This document shows positions 15,856 to 24,383 of a stretch of 32,560 nucleotides of DNA, one piece after another; the stretch's first letter is position 1, and every line of letters begins with the position of its first letter. Under the pieces are notes generated by a model. That model made no database searches. It had not been told where the DNA came from and worked only from the letters and a program-made list of their open reading frames with translations. The DNA is from Bacteroidales bacterium. GTDB taxonomy: Bacteria > Bacteroidota > Bacteroidia > Bacteroidales > UBA6680. The position numbers and the translations under genes were made by a program. The DNA lies in the NCBI GenBank assembly GCA_025210735.1, contig JAOARD010000031.1, positions 1 to 32,560 of the forward strand. Direction: 5' to 3'.

Positions 15856-17661
15856 ATGCGCTATCTGATCTTAATATCATATCTGTTTTTTACTCCGTTT
15901 TTCTTGTTTTCGCAGCAATCAAAAGAGTATAATTTCATCTCCGACATAGAAAACAACAGATACATTTTTCCTAATGACAGTTGTTGGAGAAGCTATAAAA
16001 ACAAAACTAATATTGCGAAAGCAATATATTTACGAAACAGAGCTAAGTACTATCTCAAAAATGATTCAATACCGGAAAGTATGAAGATTATAATGTTATC
16101 GAATAACTTGTTTAATAGTACTGGTAACAGATCTGAGTTAGGAAAAAACTATCTGTTCACAGGAGATATGTATGAACAATCTAATATGTTACAAAAAGCA
16201 AAACAGGAGTATCTTAAAGCTAAAGATATGTTAGAGGTTGATAGCTCCTCTTATCTGTTTAATGCCTATATATCAGTTGCTCGTATTTATGATAAAATGG
16301 GCAACCATAGTCAGGCTGTGCTGTATATAGAAAAAGCTGAACAGATATCAGATACAGATAATGCAAGTAATATATCTGAACTTATGAATTTTAAGGCTAT
16401 TGTTTATAAAAGAGCTAAACACTACAATATGGCTCTAACTATTATTGATTCAGCAATAAGGATAAATAAAAACATATCAGATACTTTAGCAATGGCTGTA
16501 AATTACACAACAAAAGGTAATATACACTTTGCAAAACACGATTATAATCAAGCATTAAACTGTTATAAATTATCATACAGTTTAAGTAAAACCAATAACA
16601 ATAAAAAAGTATCAGCAATAAGAGGAATTAATCTGGCTTCGGTTATGCACATGACCAACAGGCATCTGGAGGCATATAGATTATATGATGAGATGTATAA
16701 ACAAGGTTTAGATTACTCAGATTATAACATAATGGCTGCATTCTACTATAATCTGTTTCTGTTAAATACCGATTACGACTCATCGGGTAAAAAATACTGT
16801 TTTACAGACAGCGCACTACATTACTGTAAAGCAAACAAAGATTACAAACAAACAAGTTCAATATATCTTACATTAGCAGATAAAGCCTTTAACAGAGAAG
16901 ATATAAATGATTTGTACTCAAACTTTGTAAATGCAAAAAAATATCTGGATAGTGCAAACACTAAGTATAATCAGAACTATTTTTATAAATATCAGTTAGA
17001 AACTGATTTAAATGCAATATGTTTATCAGATAATGAAACAAAGAAACAGTTAGAAAACTTACAAAAACAGAAGCAAATACAACTATTTATAATAGTATTA
17101 ATTGCCATAATTTTTACTCTTGTTATTATACTATTTGTGGTAATAATAAGACACAAAAGAGGCACTCTTAACAATAAACAACAGGAACTTGAACGTACAA
17201 ATTATAAACTGAATCTTTCAAAAGAGAAGGCAAATGCTGCATATAACTTCTCTGAACAGTTACAGCATAACTTTAATACATTTATTCTAAAGATAAAACA
17301 TGGTAACAGCATAAACAGTCAAATAATTAAAGAGCTTAATAATCATTCAGATACCAATACCAGAATGTATAATGAACATTGTATTAAAATGCGCAGTATT
17401 TTTGAGGATATTCTTGCTGTTCAGGACGAATTTGAGGAAAATTTTGTGGAGATTAAAGCCAGAATAAAAGTTCATTTTCCTGATCTTACAAAAAACGAAG
17501 AGTTGGTCTGTTTTCTGCTGAAACTAAACTACTCTGTAAAAGAGATAGCCGCTCAGATGAACATATCAGCACAAGGTGTAGAGATGATAAAGTACAGAAT
17601 GCGTAAAAAAAATGGTTTCGAATCAATGGATAAGTTTATGGAGCATCTGAAAAGCATTTAA
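15856..17661 (+). CDS. Membrane-anchored TPR regulator with C-terminal HTH domain
   Basis: This 601-aa protein has a signal or anchor peptide (1-20), a periplasmic array of TPR-like helices from about 50 to 390 (e.g. GKNYLFTGDMYEQSNMLQKAKQEY, YISVARIYDKMGNHSQAVLYIEKAE), and one transmembrane helix near 413-436 (LFIIVLIAIIFTLVIILFVVII). A coiled coil follows, then a C-terminal LuxR/sigma4-like HTH (LTKNEELVCFLLKLNYSVKEIAAQMNIS...VEMIKYRMRKK, about 545-590). This architecture is common in Bacteroidota as a one-component envelope sensor. The signal is unknown. It is divergent from the T9SS adhesin-like gene, which may be its target. Confidence 0.88.
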   Translation: MRYLILISYLFFTPFFLFSQQSKEYNFISDIENNRYIFPNDSCWRSYKNKTNIAKAIYLRNRAKYYLKNDSIPESMKIIMLSNNLFNSTGNRSELGKNYLFTGDMYEQSNMLQKAKQEYLKAKDMLEVDSSSYLFNAYISVARIYDKMGNHSQAVLYIEKAEQISDTDNASNISELMNFKAIVYKRAKHYNMALTIIDSAIRINKNISDTLAMAVNYTTKGNIHFAKHDYNQALNCYKLSYSLSKTNNNKKVSAIRGINLASVMHMTNRHLEAYRLYDEMYKQGLDYSDYNIMAAFYYNLFLLNTDYDSSGKKYCFTDSALHYCKANKDYKQTSSIYLTLADKAFNREDINDLYSNFVNAKKYLDSANTKYNQNYFYKYQLETDLNAICLSDNETKKQLENLQKQKQIQLFIIVLIAIIFTLVIILFVVIIRHKRGTLNNKQQELERTNYKLNLSKEKANAAYNFSEQLQHNFNTFILKIKHGNSINSQIIKELNNHSDTNTRMYNEHCIKMRSIFEDILAVQDEFEENFVEIKARIKVHFPDLTKNEELVCFLLKLNYSVKEIAAQMNISAQGVEMIKYRMRKKNGFESMDKFMEHLKSI

Positions 17662-17697
17662 AAAAAGAGGCTGCCAAATATCCTATTAATAATATAT

Positions 17698-18801
17698 CTA
17701 CTTTTTGTCTGATATTATCTTCAAAACCTTTGGTATTACAGGCGCTATGCCTCCATTTTGCCAACGCTGACTATAGTTTGCTGCAATGGCTGTTTTAATC
17801 TCTGGTATATAAACAACCTGTGTACCCCAGAATCCGGAGTGAGTAAATGCCTCTTTACCATCTATCTCAATACGCCATATACCCATTCTGTAATCTAATG
17901 GTTGTTCAGTATCATACTCTACAGGTTTAAGCATTGTATCAAGTGTACTTCTGTTGTTAAATACTCTGTTATTAAACAAACTCTGAAAAAACCCGCACAA
18001 ATCAGCTGTTGTAGATAACAATCCTCCGCCACCATAATAATCTAACGATGGATGAAAATTGTACGTATCAACACCTTCGTGATACTGATGAACTCTACGT
18101 CCGGTAAAATCACCATCAAAATCCTCCATATATATATCATTCAGTCCAAGCTCTTTTAGTTTTAGCTGCTCGGTAATTGCATTGCCCATAGATTTTCCGG
18201 TAACATGCTCAATTATCTCTCCCAGCAGAATATAACCAGTATCAGAATAGCTAAACCTCTCTCCTACACCACCCGCCGGTTCTGAGAATTTAATAAGATC
18301 GTTAACCTGCTCAGTGCGAAACCATACATGTCTGGCCTTCAGAAAATCTGCTTTAAATTTATACGAAGAGGTGTGCTCTGACATTCCGCTTGAGTGGGTA
18401 AGCAGGTGTCTTATTGTAATATTATCTACATCATACCCTCCGCTCTTAAGTGTATCAGTATGATTTTTTGAGATATATTTGGTAATCGCATCATCAAGAT
18501 TCAGTCTGTTATCTTCCCATAATCTGAGAATAGTTGCAGCCACAAACGTTTTTGTTACGCTGGCAATTCTGAATGTCTGCGATCTCTTTAACTCTGTTTT
18601 ACTCTCTATATCAGACACTCCTGAAGCTCCTGAAAATATTATGTTATTATCAGGGGCATTTACAGCAACAAGTATACCCGGATTATCACGTGTAACCTCT
18701 TTGTCTAACTCCGATTGAACAATGGCTTTGTATCTGCTCTGTTTTTCAGAACATCCCACAATAAAAAATGTGGCTACTGCAATAATTAAAACGTATCTCA
18801 T
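17698..18801 (-). CDS. Serine beta-lactamase-fold lipoprotein (class C/PBP4-like)
   Basis: This 367-aa protein has a lipoprotein signal peptide with lipobox IVGC (Cys17). Its beta-lactamase fold shows catalytic Ser81-Val-Thr-Lys84 in IASVTKTFVAA, Tyr185-Ser-Asp187 where YxN is usual, and His321-Ser-Gly323 in place of KTG. YSD and HSG variants occur in esterases and D-aminopeptidase-like members, so hydrolysis of a peptide or ester is more likely than beta-lactam resistance. It is probably attached to the inner or outer membrane facing the periplasm. It converges with the TPR regulator gene. Confidence 0.9.
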   Translation of the reverse strand: MRYVLIIAVATFFIVGCSEKQSRYKAIVQSELDKEVTRDNPGILVAVNAPDNNIIFSGASGVSDIESKTELKRSQTFRIASVTKTFVAATILRLWEDNRLNLDDAITKYISKNHTDTLKSGGYDVDNITIRHLLTHSSGMSEHTSSYKFKADFLKARHVWFRTEQVNDLIKFSEPAGGVGERFSYSDTGYILLGEIIEHVTGKSMGNAITEQLKLKELGLNDIYMEDFDGDFTGRRVHQYHEGVDTYNFHPSLDYYGGGGLLSTTADLCGFFQSLFNNRVFNNRSTLDTMLKPVEYDTEQPLDYRMGIWRIEIDGKEAFTHSGFWGTQVVYIPEIKTAIAANYSQRWQNGGIAPVIPKVLKIISDKK

Positions 18802-18897
18802 TTGTGTAATATTTTAGCTGTAAGAGTATAGCAATATAGTAATAATATTACTTTATCTCTATCACTATAGCTCAATAGAGTACTTCATAAATTATGC

Positions 18898-19647
18898 TTA
18901 TCTCCTTACAACTCTCTTTCGCACCCTGTCTCTTTTTGATGATAGATAACCCGATATGTTCACATAACATACATCTCTGAACTCATAAGGTTTAAACGAC
19001 TCTTCATCTGTTTTATTGGTATCTATAACACAAAGCAGATAGCTGCTCCTGTTATTATCAAGTTTATCATCTTTGTTTATCTGTATGGCATAACTCTTAT
19101 TGCCATTTAATCTGTCAAGAATTAGCATATACTTATCATCACCAAACGAATATATACTAACTACATGAGCAACAAATCTGTCTATTTTATCAGAATCTAC
19201 AGGCTTTATAACCTGCTTTCTGAAATAGTTCATATACCTTTTTCTAAACAGCGATATCTTAAACAGGGTTATTACAATAAAATTTACACGAAATGATGTC
19301 ATCAATACTCCACCGTCCGCATCATAAGATTCAAACCAGAATCCTAAAGGAAGTGATATTGCCTGCGACAGATCTATCTTAAAATATGGCAAATAATCAA
19401 CCTCAACCAACTGCAATAACAACCATATAAACATTATCTTTTCGCCCTCGGGTCGGTTATTATGTATTAACCAAAATGCATATATTCCTGTTAAACTTAA
19501 CATAACAGATCCAACACTATTCAGATCCTGTACAAAAAATAGCCTTGGCAACAACAGCATCAGGTTAATAAAGCTTAGTGCTAAAACCAGTAAATGCAAA
19601 TGCTTTCCAATAATAAATAGTACTCTCTTCTCTCTTTTAACTTCCAT
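18898..19647 (-). CDS. Membrane protein of unknown function with C-terminal soluble domain
   Basis: This 249-aa protein has hydrophobic segments at about 9-36 (LFIIGKHLHLLVLALSFINLMLLLPRLF), 44-62, 70-88 and 117-132. A soluble part from about 150 (DSDKIDRFVAHVVSIYSFGDDKYMLILDRLNG) ends in a strongly basic tail (SSKRDRVRKRVVRR). No family was recognised. It may share a transcript with the gene at 19698-20414, 50 bp upstream. Confidence 0.75.
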   Translation of the reverse strand: MEVKREKRVLFIIGKHLHLLVLALSFINLMLLLPRLFFVQDLNSVGSVMLSLTGIYAFWLIHNNRPEGEKIMFIWLLLQLVEVDYLPYFKIDLSQAISLPLGFWFESYDADGGVLMTSFRVNFIVITLFKISLFRKRYMNYFRKQVIKPVDSDKIDRFVAHVVSIYSFGDDKYMLILDRLNGNKSYAIQINKDDKLDNNRSSYLLCVIDTNKTDEESFKPYEFRDVCYVNISGYLSSKRDRVRKRVVRR

Positions 19648-19697
19648 AGTTCAGAACAGGTATGTTAAGGGGTATATTAAACTGTTTTATTCAGAAA

Positions 19698-20414
19698 CTA
19701 CTGATAGTATACAATCTCTCTCTCAATAACAAAACAGCTGCCTTTATCTTCTTTTGTATACATTATTTGTTTAGTCCAGTTGCCATTCTCATCAAACTCT
19801 AAGAACTCTACAAAAAGGATTACTTTATTACTCTCGCCATCGAAATCAGTTTCAGAAATTGTTTTATATATATCGCCGGCTTTATTTAACTTAAAAACAG
19901 AACTCTGCGACATAGATAACCCAATATAATTCACATCTTTTTGTACACATAAACCATTCTCAAACAGCATAGTTTGTTCATACAAAAGATCATTGGTTTT
20001 TGAACTGTAGCACTCCAACATCATGCTGCTACCAGAGTTGGTAACAACCCTCATTGTACTCTTCTTTTCACCATCTTTATTAAACTCATCAAACCCATTA
20101 AATCTGTCAGATTCAGAATAATTAAATATGGTATAGGTAATTAGCGTACTATCCTTATCAAAATCTTTATAAGATTCTACAAACCCTCTCTTATTAAAAT
20201 ATTTATTATGAATTGATTGATACTCTGTAAGCGAGGTATCAACAATTGTGTTCCAGTCACTATCTAATAGTATTGAAGGAGTAGTTCTTTGAGAGGTATA
20301 TTTTACTCTTCCTTTAAGGTTATTCGATTTTAACGATAATACATTCTCTTCAGATTTATCTGCACCTGAGAATACTGAAAACATTACTATTAATGATAAA
20401 AGAATCTGTTGCAT
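19698..20414 (-). CDS. Secreted protein of unknown function with YD-like repeats
   Basis: This 238-aa product has a short hydrophobic N-terminus (MQQILLSLIVMFSVFSGA) likely to be a signal peptide. The mature part is beta-rich with 'FNKDGEKKST', 'FNKRGFVESYKDFDKDS', 'LNKAGDIYKTIS' and 'FDENGNWTKQIMYT' motifs: four loose repeats of the kind seen in Bacteroidota wall-associated or RHS/YD-like antitoxin-type proteins. The function is unknown. The segment 20415-20661 to the divergent neighbour holds no gene. Confidence 0.75.
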   Translation of the reverse strand: MQQILLSLIVMFSVFSGADKSEENVLSLKSNNLKGRVKYTSQRTTPSILLDSDWNTIVDTSLTEYQSIHNKYFNKRGFVESYKDFDKDSTLITYTIFNYSESDRFNGFDEFNKDGEKKSTMRVVTNSGSSMMLECYSSKTNDLLYEQTMLFENGLCVQKDVNYIGLSMSQSSVFKLNKAGDIYKTISETDFDGESNKVILFVEFLEFDENGNWTKQIMYTKEDKGSCFVIEREIVYYQ

Positions 20415-20661
20415 AGTTTATTTAGGGTTAAAAATTTATACAGAACAAAAATATAAAACAACAAATAAATAATCCATAAAAGCTTATTAAAATATGGCTT
20501 ACAGACTTTTTTTTATATAAAAACAGATAGTATAAACAAAAATAAAATATACACAAATAGTATAGTTACAGTTTGGTTTGTTACCGAACACAAATTATAT
20601 TAGCTACCTGATTAAACTCAATGTAAAAAAACACTTTCAGCAATAAATTAAATTATAACCT

Positions 20662-21282
20662 ATGAAAAAACAGACATTAGCGTTAATAACGCTATTACTT
20701 AGTGGTATCTTAAACATATCGGCACAGGAAGAGAATAGTAAGGGTACAACAGGAATGTTCTTTAACTATGGATTTGCTCAGCAAATTGGTGGTGAATCAA
20801 ATGATTATACCAGATCTAAAATGAATAACTGTTTTGAATTTGGGGCATTTGCCGAGAGTAAATTTGCCAACTCAAATACATATGCAAAAATAGAGTTCAG
20901 TTACAGATTCTTAAATGCCGATTATAAATTCGGAGATAAAATTCCCGGAATAGCAAAACAGATGGTACCATCAATAAATTTTAAGGTTGGTCGTGGTAAG
21001 GATAACTTCAAATGTTATTTAGGAACCGGAATTTATACCGTTGCGCAGAACAGAATTGCCGATCCTGTATTTTCTGATCTACCAAAGATAAAGGATGGCT
21101 TTTTTGCCTATTGGGGTATGAATGTTGAGCTTGAAGTTCAGGGTACAATTAAAGTAGACAGGTATACTACAGGAGTGTCCGTACGTTTCTTTGTTCAACC
21201 TCCTTTTACAATTGCCTCAAAGAAAGATGTTCCTAAGTTCTACCATTCCGGAATAACCCTTGGTATTATGTTTGGTGCTTAA
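20662..21282 (+). CDS. Predicted outer-membrane beta-barrel protein
   Basis: This 206-aa product has a signal peptide (MKKQTLALITLLLSGILNISA). The mature part alternates aromatic and glycine residues in strand-like blocks (GMFFNYGFAQQIGG, AKIEFSYRFLNADYKFGD, FKCYLGTGIYTVAQ, TGVSVRFFVQPPF) and ends in a strand, GITLGIMFGA. The size suits an 8-stranded barrel. The exact family was not recognised. A-rich sequence before the ATG fits Bacteroidota initiation. Confidence 0.8.
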   Translation: MKKQTLALITLLLSGILNISAQEENSKGTTGMFFNYGFAQQIGGESNDYTRSKMNNCFEFGAFAESKFANSNTYAKIEFSYRFLNADYKFGDKIPGIAKQMVPSINFKVGRGKDNFKCYLGTGIYTVAQNRIADPVFSDLPKIKDGFFAYWGMNVELEVQGTIKVDRYTTGVSVRFFVQPPFTIASKKDVPKFYHSGITLGIMFGA

Positions 21283-21413
21283 CCGGGTTAAGCAAAATAC
21301 TATATATTAAAACAGAATTACATTCGCCATAGTATTACAACCCAATATACTTATTTTATGGATAAACTGAACTGGTTAGTTTATCTGGTGATTAGCATTA
21401 ACTATATTTTAAT

Positions 21414-22079
21414 ATGGACAACCTCAGTACTACAATGAATATCATATTAGCCATACTAGCTTATGCAGCTGCATGGTTTTATATTCTTTACATTATTCCT
21501 AAAATCCTCCGATTGTTTAAGAAAAAATCACATCATCATATAGTACCGCCAAAACCTAAAAAAGATAAAAATTGGAAACCAATAGATTTTTCTAAATACA
21601 AGTGTTTTATTTTTATTAATGATTCATCCATTGAACATTTAAACAGAAAGATAAATAGATACCGCAATTCTAATCAATTATCTATACAGAAAATTAAATC
21701 ATGCAAACAGGATAATTGGGTTGTGTTGAAAGTGAAAGTTGCTTCTTTTCACAGGTTTAAATCTTTAGTCTGGAAATTAGGTGATTATTCAGAAAATTAC
21801 GAATCGCCTAATGAGGTTATTGGGTTTTGCCAACATAAAAAAATACCTTCTGAAGACTATATTTTTAAAGCTGACAAAGAATCAGTATATGGATATTTTA
21901 TTGGTTCATTCAGAACAGGAAAAAATTTTGGAATTTATTTACCAGATTCCAGCTCTCATAAATCCGGAAATATTTCGTTATCGAGAAATCATGAAGTTAA
22001 TTTTTATTCTGAAATTTCGGTTTTACCAATGGAATGCTTAAATATACAGGAAAGTAAAACCTCTCCTAACAAAGATTAA
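21414..22079 (+). CDS. Hypothetical protein with one N-terminal membrane helix
   Basis: This 221-aa product has a membrane helix at about 8-33 (MNIILAILAYAAAWFYILYIIPKIL), a basic KKKSHHHIVPPKPKK linker and a soluble domain (FSKYKCFIFINDSSIEHLNRKI ... DSSSHKSGNISLSRN). It is probably anchored in the inner membrane with a cytosolic domain. No family was recognised. The overlapping frame at 21781-22041 is a shadow. It marks the left boundary of the accessory island. Confidence 0.7.
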   Translation: MDNLSTTMNIILAILAYAAAWFYILYIIPKILRLFKKKSHHHIVPPKPKKDKNWKPIDFSKYKCFIFINDSSIEHLNRKINRYRNSNQLSIQKIKSCKQDNWVVLKVKVASFHRFKSLVWKLGDYSENYESPNEVIGFCQHKKIPSEDYIFKADKESVYGYFIGSFRTGKNFGIYLPDSSSHKSGNISLSRNHEVNFYSEISVLPMECLNIQESKTSPNKD

Positions 22080-22428
22080 ATTGTCATGATATGAACATTG
22101 AATTTGAAGCTCTGCATACAATCACCAATTCTTCTCTATAACAAAGAACCTATAAATATCTATAGTGCAAGACTATGTATATATTAAAATCTATTCTTAT
22201 CAGCTTTTTACACAACAGCTCAAAAACAATACCCTATTCCACTTCGAGTTACAATGTATATACTCACCTGTAATACCTTTCCAACAAGCTGATTTATCGA
22301 GATGTTACCTGCAAGCAAAATACTCACATTGCACAGCGGATACAACAAAAACACAAATTATTGCACTATTGAATTATCACAATAAGGCAAAATTGCACTT
22401 TTTGTTGTGCACTTGTTTATTTTGCAAA
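22080..22428. other. Non-coding left margin of the accessory island
   Basis: No gene is supported. The segment contains gagttacaatgtatatactc (22246-22265), a block that recurs at 22903-22923 and about 26968-26990 inside the intergenic repeats, so it is probably a decayed piece of the same repeat family. The open frame from 22165 becomes protein-like only after about 22430. Confidence 0.5.
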
Positions 22429-22740
22429 ATTCAAAGACTCGGTAAAGTTGACAAGGTTTATCTTGACAACACCAATCTAATATTTAGCTTAGCTGGTGAA
22501 AAGTCTAATATTGGTAATATAAGAGAAACATTCTTTCTCAACCAAATGAGAGTAAAAAACGAAGTTATATCATCAAAAAATGCTGATTTTATAATAAAGG
22601 ATTACACGTTTGAAATTGGTGGGAAGAACAAACAACAAAAACAAATAGAAAAGGATGGAAAATCTTACATAGTTAAGGATGATATTGAATTTGGATATAT
22701 GAATATAATCCCCTTGTGGACTTTGGGATTGAACTACTAG
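22429..22740 (+). pseudogene. C-terminal remnant of an AAA ATPase (DUF4143-type)
   Basis: The last about 100 residues of an open frame (LGKVDKVYLDNTNLIFSL, NIGNIRETFFLNQMRVKNEV, DFIIKDYTFEIGGKNKQQK, KDDIEFGYMNIIPLWTLGLNY) match the C-terminal DUF4143 portion of the widespread ATP-binding/DUF4143 proteins. These are normally about 380-420 aa with an N-terminal Walker A/B ATPase. The ATPase part is absent and replaced by unrelated AT-rich sequence, so this is a 5'-deleted remnant. The 3' end and stop look intact. The deletion junction lies near 22430. Confidence 0.8.
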
Positions 22741-22794
22741 ATGAATTGCCTAGCGATAGTAGAATAGGTAAAGGAGAATCTCACCACTAAACCA

Positions 22795-22923
22795 CTCACA
22801 CCTCTACTAACCATACCCGTACTGGAAGCCACGTATGGCCATACGTGGCAACAGGTAGTCTGTTGTTGCAAGCTTCATTAAATTTTACACTGTGTTTACA
22901 GTGAGTTATAATGTATATACCCC
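22795..22923. repeat. Palindromic intergenic repeat, copy 1
   Basis: The core is a perfect 22-bp palindrome at 22828-22849 (arm GCCACGTATGG plus its complement). It is preceded by ctctactaaccatacccgta and followed by aacaggtagtctgttgttg. Downstream come a CACTGT-GTTT-ACAGTG hairpin (22888-22903) and the shared gagttataatgtatatacc block. Related copies lie at 26880-26990 and 29385-29465. Nothing gene-like is seen in 22741-23041. Confidence 0.85.
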
Positions 22924-23041
22924 ATACAAAATCTTCTATATAAGTAGGTTTATCAATATGTTATATCAAATTAAGACAGAGTAAATTGGTTAAATATACC
23001 AGATAAATAATATCATATTTGTTATCCTACTAAGTAAGTAT

Positions 23042-24073
23042 ATGGGTAACAAAAAGAAATTACAAGTCCGAAATAGTACAGCCGAGTTTTTGGTATTTAC
23101 TAATCAAAATAAAACTTCAACAATTGAAGTGAGGTATGAAGATAAAACCATTTGGTTAAGTCAAAAACTAATGGCTGAGTTGTTCGATGTGGAGGTAAAT
23201 ACTATAAATTATCATCTTAAGGAAATTTACAAAAGCCTTGAGATTCAAGAGGAAGGAACTATTCGAAAATTTAGAATAGTTCGTCAAGAGGGAAGCAGAC
23301 AAGTAAGTCGTGAAATTGATTACTACAATTTGGATGCAATAATATCAGTCGGATATCGGGTAAACAGTAAGAGAGCAACACAATTCAGACAATGGGCAAC
23401 ACAAGTTTTGAAAGAATATGCCATAAAAGGATACGTTTTAGATAAAGAACGCATGAAGAATGGGGCATTTCTAAACGAAGATTATTTCGAGCACTTACTT
23501 GAAGAAATCCGGGAAATCAGGTTAAGTGAACGCCGATTCTATCAAAAGATAACAGATATTTATTCAACAAGTGTTGACTACAACCTTGATGCTCCAACAA
23601 CAAAAGAGTTTTTTGCAAAGGTTCAGAACAAACTACATTATGCAATCCATCATCATACTGCTGCATAACTCATTGTTAAGCGAGCAGACAGTAAGAAAGA
23701 TAATATGGGGCTAACATCATGGAAAAACAGTCCTGACGGGAAAGTTCTTAAAAATGATGTTTCTATAGCTAAAAATTATCTGAGTAAAGACGAACTAGAA
23801 TCTCTGGGTAGAATAGTTAATGCTTATCTTGAACTTGCAGAAGATAGGGCTAAACGTAAGATCCCAATGACAATGGAGGATTGGGCAAAACGATTGGATC
23901 TATTTTTACAATTTGATGATAGGCAGATATTGCAAAATGCAGGTAAAATTAGCGCAGCAATAGCAAAGTCTCATGACGAAACAGAATTTGAAAAATACAG
24001 AATAGTTCAAGACAGATTGTTTCAATCTGATTTTGACAGACTTATTAACAATTTAGACAATGAGAATATGTAA
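23042..24073 (+). pseudogene. rhuM: RhuM-family protein gene interrupted by one in-frame stop
   Basis: The first 208 codons (IEVRYEDKTIWLSQKLMAELF, NTINYHLKEIYKS, REIDYYNLDAIISVGYRVNS, FRQWATQVLKEYAIKGYVLD, HYAIHHHTAA) and the codons from 23669 onward (LIVKRADSKKDNMGLTSWK, PMTMEDWAKRLDLFLQF, FEKYRIVQDRLFQSDFDRL) are together one RhuM ('virulence protein') reading frame of about 343 codons. They are separated only by TAA at 23666-23668, where relatives have Glu (HTAAELI), so one base change (GAA to TAA) explains it. RhuM proteins have an N-terminal DNA-binding-like domain and unclear function, and are common on mobile islands. A downstream fragment could restart at 23705 (122 aa). Confidence 0.88.
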
Positions 24074-24156
24074 TAGATAAGCATAATACAGGTTATATGC
24101 TATGCGTGTTTAATCTAAAATCATAACATCTAAATTCTATAGTAACTTACCCCAGT

Positions 24157-24288
24157 TGGCACAAGCTTTAATAACATTTTCCTATAGGCTGGTTATCCTC
24201 AAACAAACTACAATAAAACCTCTTAAATAAAGGTTGTAATAAATATTAATTACATTTGCTGGTAAGACAAAACAACTATACGTATTAA
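24157..24288 (+). repeat. 132-bp promoter-bearing repeat, copy a
   Basis: This is collinear with 27104-27237 and mostly identical: tggcacaagctttaataaca at the start, aatattaattacatttgc near the end, and cgtattaa at the right edge. It carries TACATTTG (24251-24258), matching the Bacteroidota -7 consensus, and ends 95 bp before the TonB receptor start. It occupies much of the 310-bp gap 24074-24383, where no gene is seen. Confidence 0.85.
24251..24258 (+). promoter_or_regulatory. -7 promoter element ahead of the TonB receptor
   Basis: TACATTTG is an exact TAnnTTTG match inside repeat copy a, predicting transcription from about 24264 and a leader of about 120 nt for the gene at 24384. The same octamer is conserved in copy b. 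Confidence 0.5.
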
Positions 24289-24383
24289 CCGGATATACCT
24301 AACAGGTTAGTTTATCGAAACGCTGTATACAGTATTGTGATAAACGTGTAGAAAAACCTAATGTTGTTAATAATGAATAATAA

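Noticed and set aside
17698..18801. Antibiotic-resistance class C beta-lactamase
   Set aside because: YSD and HSG replace YxN and KTG and the protein is a lipoprotein; an esterase or peptidase role is more likely.
22165..22428. N-terminal part of the 191-codon open frame as a genuine protein N-terminus
   Set aside because: Only the region after about 22430 matches DUF4143; the upstream part includes a piece of the intergenic repeat family.
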